Origin: Siderastrea radians | Lineage: Eukaryota > Cnidaria > Anthozoa > Scleractinia > Rhizangiidae | Reading direction: 5' to 3' | DNA: 64,000 bases | NCBI GenBank assembly: GCA_964017195.1 | Contig: OZ024894.1 | Span: forward strand, 7,185,537 to 7,249,536 | In this document: piece by piece, positions 1-11,900 of the stretch | Numbering within the stretch: position 1 is the first letter of the stretch | Layout: each line of letters opens with the position of its first letter | Translations under genes and position numbers: made by a program | Notes under the pieces: generated by a model | Told to the model about the DNA's origin: nothing | What the model saw: only the letters and a program-made list of their open reading frames with translations | Databases searched by the model: none

Positions 1-640
1 TTAAAACTGAATAGGACTGTGATATTTTGAAATGCTAATGTTGAACTTGGGTTAGCATTCATTTCATCTGCCCCTAGAATAAATTCATCATGATTTAGGC
101 GACAAAGACTTGAGTGTGTTGGCATCGTGATTGAGCAGAAAACAATTTAAACTTTCCCAAAAGATGCAGTTAATCAAAAACGGCACGTAAGCTTGTTTCA
201 TTTTTAGCAACGTCATTTCTTTCGTACCTTCCTCGATACCTGTTCAATCTTGATCACTGAGCGACGTTTTCGACAGAACGTTCAAAAACAACGACAATGA
301 AATACGTGAAGTACCGGTAGTTTTGAATCGAAATTGTTGAAATCTAACTCCAGTTGTAGTAACTTTTGACTTCTCGCCGAGAGGAGAAAATCGAAGCCTG
401 GCTTGGCGTGCACAGCCACTTCACTGCCACCTTTTTTTAGCTCTTTCGTCATTCAGTCGTACGTGAGACACCTGAGACTCTAAAGACTTGTCCGTTTGAT
501 TCCGACTCGATGAATATTCTTTGACTGCTTTTTCAGGTTGCTTTTATCGCCTCCGGGAAGTTCCAAGAAACGACTTGGACAATTGTTCGAAAAAAAACAA
601 CAACGCCTTGACAGAAAAAGTGAAAATCAAACAGCACTAC
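1..640. other. Non-coding stretch, nothing recognised
   Basis: No open reading frame with a recognisable domain, no RNA gene and no clear repeat was seen here. Short ORFs near 521-759 overlap in two frames and end inside satellite-like sequence, so they are not supported as genes. Confidence 0.5.
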
Positions 641-945
641 AGGAGGGTCATGCTCAATGGCTTTCGTTTGAATGGCCACATTTTAGGATTTCAACAACAA
701 ACTTGAAAGTTAGAGCCAGCTTATTCCTAGCACCACAGGAAAGTACCGCTCAATTCTGAGCTTTCAACTGACAGATTACACTTTAGGATTTTAGCAACAG
801 ACTCGAAAGTTAGAACCACCTCGTACAGCATTATAAACAGCGCCACATGAAAATGAAGTGCAACTTGGTAGCCCTCATTTCAGTGGTCACACTTCGGGAT
901 TCATCTACCGACTCCAAACTTAGAACGTGACTTAAGATTCATTGA
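641..945 (+). repeat. Three diverged units of the 106-bp satellite
   Basis: Phrases such as TTTAGGATTTCA, ACTCGAAAGTTAGAACCACC and AAACAGCGCCAC recur about three times at roughly 100-bp spacing. They match the units of the main array at 14650-16134. The copies are clearly older than that array, with many substitutions and an extra segment in the second unit. Confidence 0.75.
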
Positions 946-3687
946 ATCCGTAAGAATTAAACATTAGCAAAACTTACGTCCAACATGAGCAACCACGTAC
1001 CGCCCATATGCCGTCTTCTTTTAAGACCTGTCTTCATTATTTCTCCCGATCCGGTTTCTTGACTTTCAGTCGTGTTGGTTTCTCGAATTAAACCTGACAA
1101 TGACTAATGTTTTCGTTTTTGAAATGCTCTCAACCGTGCGATATCCGAACCACGAACTCCTTGAAAACTTAACAGGGTCGAACCGCGGTCACGAAAAGCC
1201 TTCGAAAATATAGGTGATACTACTTGAAATATTGATCTCTCTATTTTTGGTGTGAGTGGGGATCAGAGATTGGTAATACCGCACAAGGGTCTTTGGACCC
1301 TGGCCACGCACCATATCCGAGTTAAAATATTCATGTGCAACCATATGAGGTGCAATTAACACAGACACGCCCTAACCAGAATAATGCCTATAATCGATCT
1401 GGCGGCCAGAGGCTTTTGTTTCACGTACAAGCAGTTGCTTTTGATAAAGACTATTAGAAATATTTCGAGTAATAGTTGTTTTAAGTTGAAGTGCCAAACG
1501 ACAATTGTTTTGGTGGCTTGTTTATATTAGAATTTATGTAAATGAGTCGGCTTTTAGCGCGCTAGTAAAGGTATTGAAAACTGCGGGTTAGAGTTAAGGG
1601 ATGAAAACAAGCCGGCTCACTTAAAAGCAATAATAAAGATTGATCACCATCTCTGAAAGTAAGAAAATAGAATCGAAGTTTCCATTTAAGGATAACTGAG
1701 TACCCCTTTACACTTTTGTTTGGAACGTGAAGGAAATCATCTATAAAGGCAAATCCCTGGCAGCCATTTTCGTAGACGCAGTGATACTTGGTTAACGCAT
1801 AGAACATGCACAATCAAATAGAGGAAATAAAACAGTCACAAGGAACAGCAAAACCGTTCGGTTGTTCGGTCGCGCTTTGTGAAGATTGAAGTGCATTTGC
1901 TGTGATTGGTCGGATCCAATTTTTTGTTTGATCAGTTACGATAGTCAAAGGCGCCAGAAGTTTTGACACCTTTCTCCTAACATATAGTTTTTGCCCAGCT
2001 CCCCTTCGCCTCTCATTCAATACAACGTTGATTTTTCTTCATCCAGCCTTGCCCCAACATTTCAACATTGGATATCAAATTAACTCAATCAAAAGTTTGC
2101 CGCAACAAAAAACTACAACTACACATGCCTCTCTGTGCGTAAAAAGAAGGTTTCACAAAATGAAAAATATTTTTTTTCCTTACACCTTTTTCGTTGGATC
2201 ATGTTTTGTTAATAGTGTCTCATATTTTTTTGGCCAGCCGTGAAGTATTCTGGCTAGGCATCTACGGCTTAATATCGAACGTGTGTGTGGTGTTTTCGGT
2301 CGTGTAGTCTTCCCTGTAACCGCTTAATATTCACGTGGTTTGTGACACAAATGCGTGAGAAAGGTACCTTCAAGAGCAGCATGCTCTCTTGAATACCTGC
2401 TATTTATTTGTTATTTTTTGGCCGATTATAGTCATACTGAAAAAAAGCCTCCATTATTTAGATATCGTGAAATAAACATTTTGGCGACAAAATGGACACA
2501 ACTAGAATTGAAAGAATGTTTGAAGGCTAAGCAACAGCTAACAACCAGTTCGTAAAGTGGAATGGGTAGTGACCGCAATTGAAATGTAGACTGAAATGCT
2601 TCAGTGTCCTTCTTGAGTCCAAGTTTCTTCAGTGGTTTGACATATCCATGTCAGATGACAGGTACTTCGTTCTACTGTCTGAACATTGTTTTTTCATCTG
2701 ACTCCTTTTGAGTCAAGTGGTAAAATGACAGGAATGGCATTCTAACAATTTCATGATGATAATGGCTAAAATGGAACTGCCAGCCAGTGATCAACACGCA
2801 ATTAAAGTCCAAAGAATTCTCGTTCAAAAAAGATTGATAAAATGTATCATAAACTTGCCATTTCAGAACGTGTCTCTCGCCACTTGCGCTCGACAGTCAT
2901 GTGGTGAAGCTGATGTGTTCTTGAAAACTATGCGATCTGCCTCGAGATTCAATATTAAACGCTGTACATGACTTTCTTGCTCTTATTATATTGGCTTTAG
3001 TCAAACGTTAGAATGGAAAGAAGTCTTAATCCTTCTCATTTCAAATGTATTAAACCAGACAACGACCTGAGCTGAAATCGATAATCACCTGTTCAGGAAC
3101 TATCCAATCCTTCTTGGACGTCCATGCGGAAATTATAATGTTTCGGTAGAATCTAGACTATTAAACTGCGGACTAATAGTATCATGTAACGGCTGAGTGA
3201 TACCAGAAAAACACTCCGCGTCGCGTGTGTTCATAAAGCAGAATGTTTTTCAATCAAGACAGGAAAAAAGAGAAAGAGACATATGCTCACCCAGCTCGTC
3301 AGTGTAAGACAATTCATAGGTTTCCAACACCAAACTTCTTGACCCCACATCAATGTTCTATGCCGTCTGTCTCTCTGCGTGTTGCGTGACAAGTTATCAA
3401 GATGTACACATGCGCATGTATGTCTGCGCAGAAATTTGGAGTGCGTTGGGGACTAGTAGACTCATATACTGAGTTGTTACTATTCTGCTGGGACCAAGCG
3501 TTTCAACCTGAATCGAGTATAGTTGAATTGTTCTTAAATCATTTTTTTATAAGGATCTTTGAGGTTGAGGTTGGCCAAAAGTTCAAACATGCCCGGCTGG
3601 AATTTGGTTAGAACCGTCTTAATTTTGTCCACGTTTCTCACTGGCAAGAGGTCAGAATGCACGTTGAAATATTAAAAAAATTCAAGG
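946..3687. other. Non-coding stretch, nothing recognised
   Basis: All ORFs are below 85 codons, overlap on opposite strands and carry no motif I can place. No tRNA-like, rRNA-like or terminal inverted repeat structure was found by eye. Confidence 0.5.
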
Positions 3688-4202
3688 TAACAGTTGGGTC
3701 TGAGTAAAATGTACAGTCCAAATGAACCACAACTACACATCTACATGTTAGAAATACATAATTTTATAATGTGGTTTTTCTCCGTACTGCTTTCTTCATT
3801 TAGGTTTCCTGATCGTTTCTTTACCATTTAACTCAACAACATCGCGAGAAGGTTTTCAGCCTGAATATTGTACATGTGCATTTCATTTTCAAACAAACGG
3901 AAAAGTGAAATTCCTAAGTGAATTTCACCCCTTGGTAAGTTCTTAAGATGTTGGCTCAACGTTCAGTCATACAGCAAAAGGTTCTTATAAAGCTTGGTAG
4001 CCTTTATCAGCAGTTCAAACCGAAAACCTTCTTATTTGGCGTTTTGAGGCTGGAAACGTTCTTGAGATGTTGTTGAGTTAAATGGTAGAGAGATGACCAG
4101 GAAGCGTTAGCCTAAACGGAGAAAGCAGTACAGAGAAAATCCACACTATAAAATAATGTATTTTTAACATGTAGATGTGTATTTACTCAGACCCAGCTGT
4201 TA
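3688..4202. mobile_element. Foldback / long-TIR MITE
   Basis: The left arm (3688 to about 3870) reappears inverted at about 4050-4202. Both arms carry TAACAG, then GGGTCTGAGTAAA, ACACATCTACATGTTA, TACTGCTTTCT and CCATTTAACTCAACAACATC in the same order. The arms are about 150-180 bp with scattered mismatches and small gaps, and the centre of about 180 bp has no coding capacity. Ends TAACAG...CTGTTA leave a TA or TAA target-site duplication possible, but the exact border is not resolved. The structure fits a non-autonomous foldback DNA transposon; the superfamily is unknown. Confidence 0.8.
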
Positions 4203-4758
4203 GTCCACATTCGATATATCAATCTGATTCCGACACTCTCTGGTGAAATAGCAAATTCGTCAACATTTCTTCGTCGATTGATTAATTTTCCGAAGAAACT
4301 CGAAAAAAAAGAAGACGACGACGAAGACCAAACCACGATACCTATAAGTCTGTATTGTTCGCCTCGAAGTCATGTTGGATATTCAATATATCGTGAGAGG
4401 TTTATTTTCTTTTTGTCTAAAATATTTTATTCCAAACAGCTGGCAAACAGGTGATTGTCATTTTTCATCAGGGTAGGCCAGCACAGGGCACCAAAAGCAC
4501 GTTTTGCACTAGGTTACTTATTAAATTTAATCCAAATATAACTCTTAAACAGTACGGACATAAAAAAATCTGAACAATTATCATTTTTTAGGGAAGGCAC
4601 AGGGAGGCGGAAGTACGTTTTGCACAAGGGTACACAGTGTTTTCCCCTGAATGACGAAATTATTAAGCAGAGGTGTATAGGTTGACATTGCGGAAACAAA
4701 GACTTAAGACCCAACACCAAAAACTAAGACCAAAATCTCTATAACACAAGCAAAAATA
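4203..4758. other. Non-coding stretch, nothing recognised
   Basis: It contains an A/GAC-rich low-complexity patch near 4300-4330. Two short related motifs (AGGCACAGGG / AGGCCAGCACAGGGC followed by AAGTACGTTTTGCAC / AAAGCACGTTTTGCAC) near 4470-4515 and 4590-4625 suggest a decayed local duplication of about 120 bp. No gene was seen. Confidence 0.4.
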
Positions 4759-5236
4759 ATGCGCGGATCAATTCGAAACTTCAACATCCCCCCCCTGGCA
4801 TACCCCGGGCATTTGACTGAGCATCATGTCCGGGGGGGGAAGAATTTGAACGTTGCGTTGGAAGGGTGAGGAATTTGAACCGGATTTATCTCTCGTTCTG
4901 ACGTAAAACGCCCGTGAGTTTTTTCGGTTTTTGCAGGGTTTGACGGATTTACAAGATAGGATGTCGCCTTTGTTAGTGAATAACTCTTTCAAAAGGGTCT
5001 TTAAAAGAAGTTTGAAGGTGTCATTACGGCCTATCTCTCTCTGGAAGGCGTGTAAAATGTTTGATTGAAGACGAAATTTGTCTTTGAGGAGAGGTAGTTC
5101 AGTATTAATTGGTGGGGCATTTGAACAGCTTTTTTTCCCCGAGGGGAGGGAATTTGAACAAGCCAATCTTCAAAAGTTCAAATGCCCGGGGGGCCGCCCG
5201 GGGGGGGGTGTTGAACTTTCGAATTGATCGGCGCAT
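4759..5236. mobile_element. MITE-like inverted repeat with G/C homopolymer runs
   Basis: The left end (ATGCGCGGATCAATTCGAAA, then a C8 run and CCCCGGGCATTTGA) is matched by the inverted right end (ATGCGCCGATCAATTCGAAA, then a C9 run and CCCCGGGCATTTGA). The arms are about 55 bp. A 132-codon minus-strand ORF (4768-5166) lies almost entirely inside the repeat and has no known domain; it may be a remnant of the parent element. No clear target-site duplication was found. Likely a non-autonomous DNA transposon of unknown superfamily. Confidence 0.7.
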
Positions 5237-5531
5237 AACTTACAGAAAGAATTTCCATGTAACTCATCGGCTTGGTGATAATAAAGGGGGTTCCCCTGAA
5301 GGAGCTGGCTGCAAAAGATAAGAATAGATAAGTAGTTACCGTCTGATTCTAACAAGTTAAGGGTAAACGTTTATCAAGCCCTAAAAACAGACTTGATCAA
5401 TTTATCATACTACATGTACGTGGTATAACATGATCCTCTGTGCTTATTGTGGTGTTCACACCTACATACTGAACGTGGCATGGTTACTATGTAGAAGAAA
5501 TTCTACATTTATGCGTAAAAAGTAAAGTTAC

Positions 5532-5745
5532 TTAACCCTATAAGCCCCAGCGTTCATTATATAGATTCTCCTTACTGGTCTCCATACATGTTGTTGATTG
5601 CTCGTTGGGAGAACTTGTTGAAACATTAAGATAATTCATCTGTGGTGATCGTTTCCTTGATTCTTATGACCTGTGTGTGTTGTATTGCACTGGTATAGTA
5701 GGGAGAATTTTGATGCTTCTCACTATCAGGGCTTCAAAGGGTTAA
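5532..5745. mobile_element. piggyBac-type MITE, copy 1 (TTAA ends)
   Basis: The segment is bounded by TTAA on both sides, with inverted ends TTAACCCTATAAGCCC and the inverse of GGGCTTCAAAGGGTTAA. TTAA target duplications are characteristic of piggyBac-like elements. A second, diverged copy lies at 26495-26701 and shares internal phrases such as GTTGGGAGAA and GGTGATC. It has no coding capacity. Confidence 0.75.
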
Positions 5746-5791
5746 GAGTACAATTCTCTTGATCCGTTTTTGCAGCGTTTGAGACCTCTAT

Positions 5792-5939
5792 TACACTCTT
5801 TTTTTTTTATAAGAACCATTTTTATAAGAACGTTGAGGCTGAGATTTGCCCCCCAAATTTAAGAAAATGTAGGGGCTAAAATAAGAACATCCTGACGCTC
5901 AGCCAAATTTTACGCGTTCTTATAAAAAAAAAAAGTGTA
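5792..5939. mobile_element. Small TA-flanked MITE
   Basis: Both ends read TACACT followed by a T-run and ATAAGAACG when compared in inverse orientation. The segment is flanked by TA dinucleotides, as for Tc1/mariner-type insertions. About 148 bp, non-coding. Confidence 0.75.
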
Positions 5940-8900
5940 TAGTTTTTAAAATACTGGGAAATTGGAATGTTTCAACTGTTTGTTTCGTCATGTTTCAACT
6001 GTTTGTTCGTCCTGTTTCAACTGGCCATGGGGAACAGGATTCTAGCAAATTCAAACTTTTAATTGACTGTTATAAAGGATGTCATAACTAGGCAATCTTA
6101 TAGATCATTGTCAAAGTAGTTCACCCGGCTTTTCTTTCTTCGGCTTGCTTGATTTTGCCATTTGTGCCCTGTTTGCGCAATAACGAGAAAAGGTAGGCGA
6201 CCATATTTGCTGTCAGAAAAAACGTTAATGAAACACTTCCAGCACAGGTTTCAAACTGGGAAGCCCACTGGCCTGCCCACACACCAACATTGCTAGCAAC
6301 GCTTCACGTTCCTGAGTGTCCAAGTTCCGCTTTATCCGTTGTTTCTGCAATGTAGACGTCGGAGGTCAACCGCAACTCGGATGTGCATTTTGTCGGCTCC
6401 ATTGACATTCTTACAAAGTCGTTTTGACAGTGATTATTAGTTGCTCAATAGAATATTGTTTCCGGTATTAATGACTCCTAAATTAGTTTTCCATCAGGTT
6501 GTAACGCTTTTAAATTGAATATTTATTGTGAAAAAAGAGCGGTTCTGCATGTTTTTATAGCGGGGGAAGCTCATGCCTTTCACTTCTAACTGTACTTCAA
6601 TTCAGCTCAAACTATTGGCTAGATTAAAAAATAAAAAAATCTAAAGTGATTTAGGTTTCTTCACGATTACTTACATCGGAGCAGTAGTGAATAACTTATT
6701 TTATAGTCTGTTAATTAAATAATCCCCTAACTGGAGTTGCAAATAGGGAAATAAGTTGATTATATCACGTTGAGGGTTAATAACTTATTATGTGTCACCT
6801 TCAAAGAAGTTCAAACAATTATTTTCTAACTTGCAAGTTAGTTAAGTTGTTGCGTGCACTCCAAGGCTAACGAAATAAAAGTTGGTCTGGTGTATGTACG
6901 TCTTGTCGGGCCGCGGTGACGTCAGTGAGGTAGACATGGAATACCACTAATGCAAACCCTTCGGTGAAACAAACGAACCTTTCAATAGTGCACGCGTGAA
7001 TGGGGTGAATGACAATATGCACTGCTGAAAGAATTTTGATTAGGAGATTGATAAAAATGTTTGCACTCTTCTCTTTTGTAGCTAGATCATTTGTAAACAG
7101 GGTGAAAGCCTACACCAAGTTTTAGATATTTGTCTATCAGCACCTAGTATCAGTTTAGTCCAAAATGTTGCAACATAAGGCAAAATTTTCTCCGCTTGGG
7201 TCGATAAAAGAACGTCTCTCTCTTTGTAGGGCCACATTTGTCACAGCGTGCGACACCTCAACTTAGAACTAAATGTTTTACAATTGTGAGCTTATGGGGA
7301 CATAATTACAGAATTGACCTCTATTTTAATGCACTGTCCAAATAATGATTGATTAGCCCGATCATGTCTTTCTCACTTCGCCTTCGAATTAACCTAGTGA
7401 GCAAACTCTCCAAACATTGCTTCTAAGCTTTACAGTTAATCCTCTTACGCGAAATTTCGTTAATGGCTTGCGCTTGATTAGAGACACCAAGTCTGTGTTA
7501 AAGTCTTAATTGGACTTCGCGGTCATTTGAATTAACGAAACAGTCACAGAAATCATTATCGGATCCTGGACTCACCGGCTGCTTTATAAATCAGGGTCGA
7601 ATGTAATGCGAACATAAACATGCAGCACAAATGGGCCATGGAAGAATTCAGCCAAAAATGAATTCATGGAATGAACATTACGTTGCCATCTCTCAATAAA
7701 GAACTGTTTAACGTTGTTCTTACCTATAAAGCAACCAAAGTCAGACCTTGATTCCACAGGATTTGTTACAAGCGTGAAGATAGAGCGAATTTGTGCGCTC
7801 ACTCGGCCGGCTGGGTGAATGCATTTTGCATCTAATAAAGAGCAATATTCCGTGCTTCGATTTGTACCGACAAATGTCGAGGTCTTGGCGGGTTCAAATC
7901 GGGCCGAAAAGATCCCAGTAAGAATCAACAGCTGTTATTGCCCCCGGATAAGAGTTAATGTTACATGGCCTCTTAGAAGTGTCCTGAAGTCAGCTCTGGG
8001 AACGTAAGCCTGTAAAATGTTTGTCTACTTCTAGGGACGAAGCAGATATCTGAAATTTGATTGGTCAGTGCTATTGTTTTGAAGGCATGTAAAATGCGTG
8101 TTTTAACAGACAAAAACCATTAACACATCTTTGCTTGTTTCAATGGATCTTATGGTATTATCTTTGCAAGAAATAAAAGGAATGCTCTTTATTAAATCGA
8201 ATGTTTATTAATTGTTATTTACAACCGCAGGCAAAAGAGGCTTAACAATGAATGAGAAAATGTTGTCGGCCTTTAGTCCGTTTTGTTCGTCAATCTTTCT
8301 TTTGTTTCGACATGAATTAATGTTTTTAGTCATTTATAAATTCAATTGACACTTGCTGAGAAAACACGGCCAATTATCTCGTTGATGGAATTGATAGGTA
8401 ATAAATACGACTTATATCTCCCTACCATTGTCATGGTTCATTAAAAGCAAAGCTCGTATTTTGGTTATTTCTTGTTTTGTCGAAAAGAGTAAACCAGCTA
8501 TTATTTTTTAAGGTGGGGGCTGGGACAAAGCTTTTGCCAAAAAAAATATGGGAAGCGAACAAGAGAGGAAACAAAGAAATATTTTGCAACCTAGTGAAAG
8601 AAAATTCCTACGACTGAAAATCACCAAAAAAAATTCGGGTCTAAAAATGGTTCCTCCCCTCCCCCCTTAAAAAAAATGGACCGTTCCCAATACCAGGGCT
8701 TACGAATTTAGGTTGGGAGGAGTAGGTAGGTAAAATGAAAGTGCCGGGTGGGAAGTCTACAGGTGGCGGGAAAAAAAGGCAAAAAAAAAAACTGGACTGA
8801 TATAGAGAGGAATTTCGCAATAATGTGTAATATTTTGCAACAGAAAAAAAAACTCAAAGAGGGCGGAAACCAGGAATCAATTGTGAGAGAAGTTCAGGCG

Positions 8901-11900
8901 ATGCGCTAAGGAAAATCAATCGGTTTGTTTAGTTCATCACTCTAACATTTTGGTTCAAAGGGTACATACAGACAGACACTAATTTGGAACGTCTGAGTGC
9001 AACGTAAATGCTATAGATGTGAATTTTTGTTACTCGTTGCGGACTTAAGCTGGAAAGAACCGCTGGAGCGTACACCATGCTGCTGGACACGTCCGCTTGT
9101 CACATCTGCAGGCAAGAAAACTATATGGCGGCGTGCCTAGATCGCGGCTGAACGTCTCAGTCTGGACGTCCTAGCAGTGTTTCTAGGATCTACAACCGTG
9201 GCGCCTTCCAGAACTTAAATGACCGCTCGAAATCTCAACTCTTTTTACTTTTATTGAACCGTGAAGGAGACTAGAGATTTTGGAAACGTTCAATCCCCTT
9301 TTTTGTCGGCGTTAATTTTTCGTTCTATCCTGACTCCGTCAGGATGCTCAGGCCTATCCTACTTCGATTAGTACGAGCTTGTTTTAGTTCTCGCCTCCTG
9401 ACACAGATTTATCATTTATTTTAATGCCACTCCTACAAAGGAGGGAGCACATCTCGCTTGCTCTTGCATAGTTTCCCTCGATCCAACCTATTGTTAAAAT
9501 AATCCGTCCAGTTTTCTGCCTTGTAACGAAGCAGCTTTTACCCCAACTAAAATGTTTTTCGGCTTTGCTTTTAATAATGTTGCATCGGCAAAATACAGTC
9601 GAGGTGGACTGGAACTTAAGGGGAAAAAGCACTTGCGCCCACTGTCATTTTTGTCTGCAAACAAAAATGAAGAACTTGTGCTACGAGTAATATCAAACGA
9701 AAATATGAAACTACGGTATTGCTTTGTTGAGTTTCTTAGCCACAAGAGCTGTTGTTCTGTTTTTGTTCTTATCACTAACCGGTAACCAAGCTTAAAATAT
9801 CCTACAAATGGTTCCTATTTTCGGTCCATCCATTGAAAACGTTTCAACGCCTAATATTGCTTCAAGAGTGGAATTGAGGTCAACTGATGCAATGGATTAG
9901 TAACAGAATGAGCAATAATTACACATTATCACATGCTTCAGAGCAATAATTTTTGTCTTTTTTGCTCTTTAGGTGCTTCTCTGAGTTATGGAAATGACTA
10001 AATGTGTGTTCTTGTAGCTGTTCAAGTGGCCGTAAACTCAAGTACTTACGTAACAATGACCGCACATTTCCTGCGTAGACATAAGCGCGGAATCATTGCG
10101 AAAAATTCTAGCGATATTTGACTTCTCATGTAGTCTATTCCGAAATTCAATCCATCGCACCCAATTTACAAGCTTCTAAACAAGGCCGGCTTACGGAGTA
10201 GAATTGGTCAAGTAATTGAGTGCAAAAGTGTAAACGAAAAACGAAAGAATTTCTTCGATGAGCGACTTGCCGCAAATTTCTTACTACTGTCTTCCAGTAA
10301 GCATTGCGTGTTTTGAAAAAAACAACTCGCCAATAACGGAAAAGACTGAAATAAGCTGCTGCTGAGTTATAAATACCTCGTGATCAGCTCCGCTTATCAG
10401 CACCGGCATCAAAAGTGATGAATGCAATCGCTTGATTTGAAGTTGAAGACCGTTTGAAGTCCATCTAAAAACCGCATAAGATCGGAAATCCACATCTTAA
10501 ACGGCAGATAACCATTCCTAAACCTTTCTGGCTCAGCTTTGTGACCCTCCGGAGAGGGAGACGAACAAGCGGCAGCAAATACGCGCTTTGTTTGCTAATC
10601 CTTAAGGTATTTGTCAAGGAAAAATACATACGTATTTCACATAGTTTTGCGCGAAATGGATAATAGACGTCAACTTTGAGGCGTCGCTTGTTTTAAGCCA
10701 CTACGACCGAAGGCAAAGATGGTAATCCTTTTGTATAAACAACTTGTCACGGAAAGATTCACCTAATTGTTTTCAGTTTTTTTTTTAATTTTTAACCTTG
10801 AACTATAAAAGGAAAAAAATCAAAATATGATATTGTGTAAACAGTGGTTAAAACAAGGCGTAAAATTCAACTGAAAATAGACCTGCCGGTTACGAATAAC
10901 TTTATGAAAATGATAGGTCTAATTTATCGTGGGGTCGAATAAGACTTGTTTTACCAATTTTCTCACTTTGTTGAACTGCGAGTGGTTGAAAATGTTTCAT
11001 TTCTAAGCTGAGTGAGGCAAGAATGTATATGTCAGCAACACATATTTAAACCAAACTTGTTTTCTTCACCGCTGAAGTGAAACCAAAAGTCGTCCCATAA
11101 CAAAGCCGCTTAAACAGCAGAAAATATCGACGGAGAAACACGATTTGAACAGTTACTGTTTGTTGCGGTTAGTTGTAATAGTTTTATGGGATATTAATTT
11201 GTTACTTCCCAACTAATTTTGCATCATATCGTTGTCAAACGAAAAAACAAGTTACTGACTCTGTCGCGACCAGAATCGGCAATTACTTTGGTTTTTCAAC
11301 TTTTGAACAGTAACAGAATTCCAGTTCGTTATTTCTCCAATGGACGCTATTGAGCTGTTCTCTGTTGTTGTGGGCTATACATTGTTTGGCCTTTAGAAAG
11401 TTACAAATGAAATTTGTCTTTTAAAATTCACAGTTTTGGCTCTGGCAGTGAAAGGAGTGGTTGAAGCTCCTTGCCTGGCCGTAAAGAAGAAATATTTTGC
11501 AAGAATATTAGGACTTAAAAGTGATGCATATTTCAACTGGCGAAGAGCAGTATTTGCTTCAATGTTTATCTTTCCTTTCTTAGTTTGGTGTCGCTAAAAA
11601 CGACAGTAATGTGACAACGAGAAGCATTTGGTTAAAAATTAAGGAGGAAGCGGAGACCCACATACTCATGATTGGGTGCATGTATATTCTGACATAGAAA
11701 CCGAGAGTTCCGTAGTGAACGTAACTAAAAAAGGATATCGATAACCCTCATCTTCCTCAAGTCAAACCTTACCTGTAAATTAAGCTTCTAACTGCGTTAG
11801 TTAACCTTGAGTAAGACAATGATATCCTCAAGTGTTTATCATTGAAATGAAAGCTATTACTAGCAGTCCAGTGGTTGTTCAACATTCAATATATTTGCTG

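Noticed and set aside
7584..8007. Overlapping ORFs on both strands
   Set aside because: No motif; both are short and compete for the same bases.
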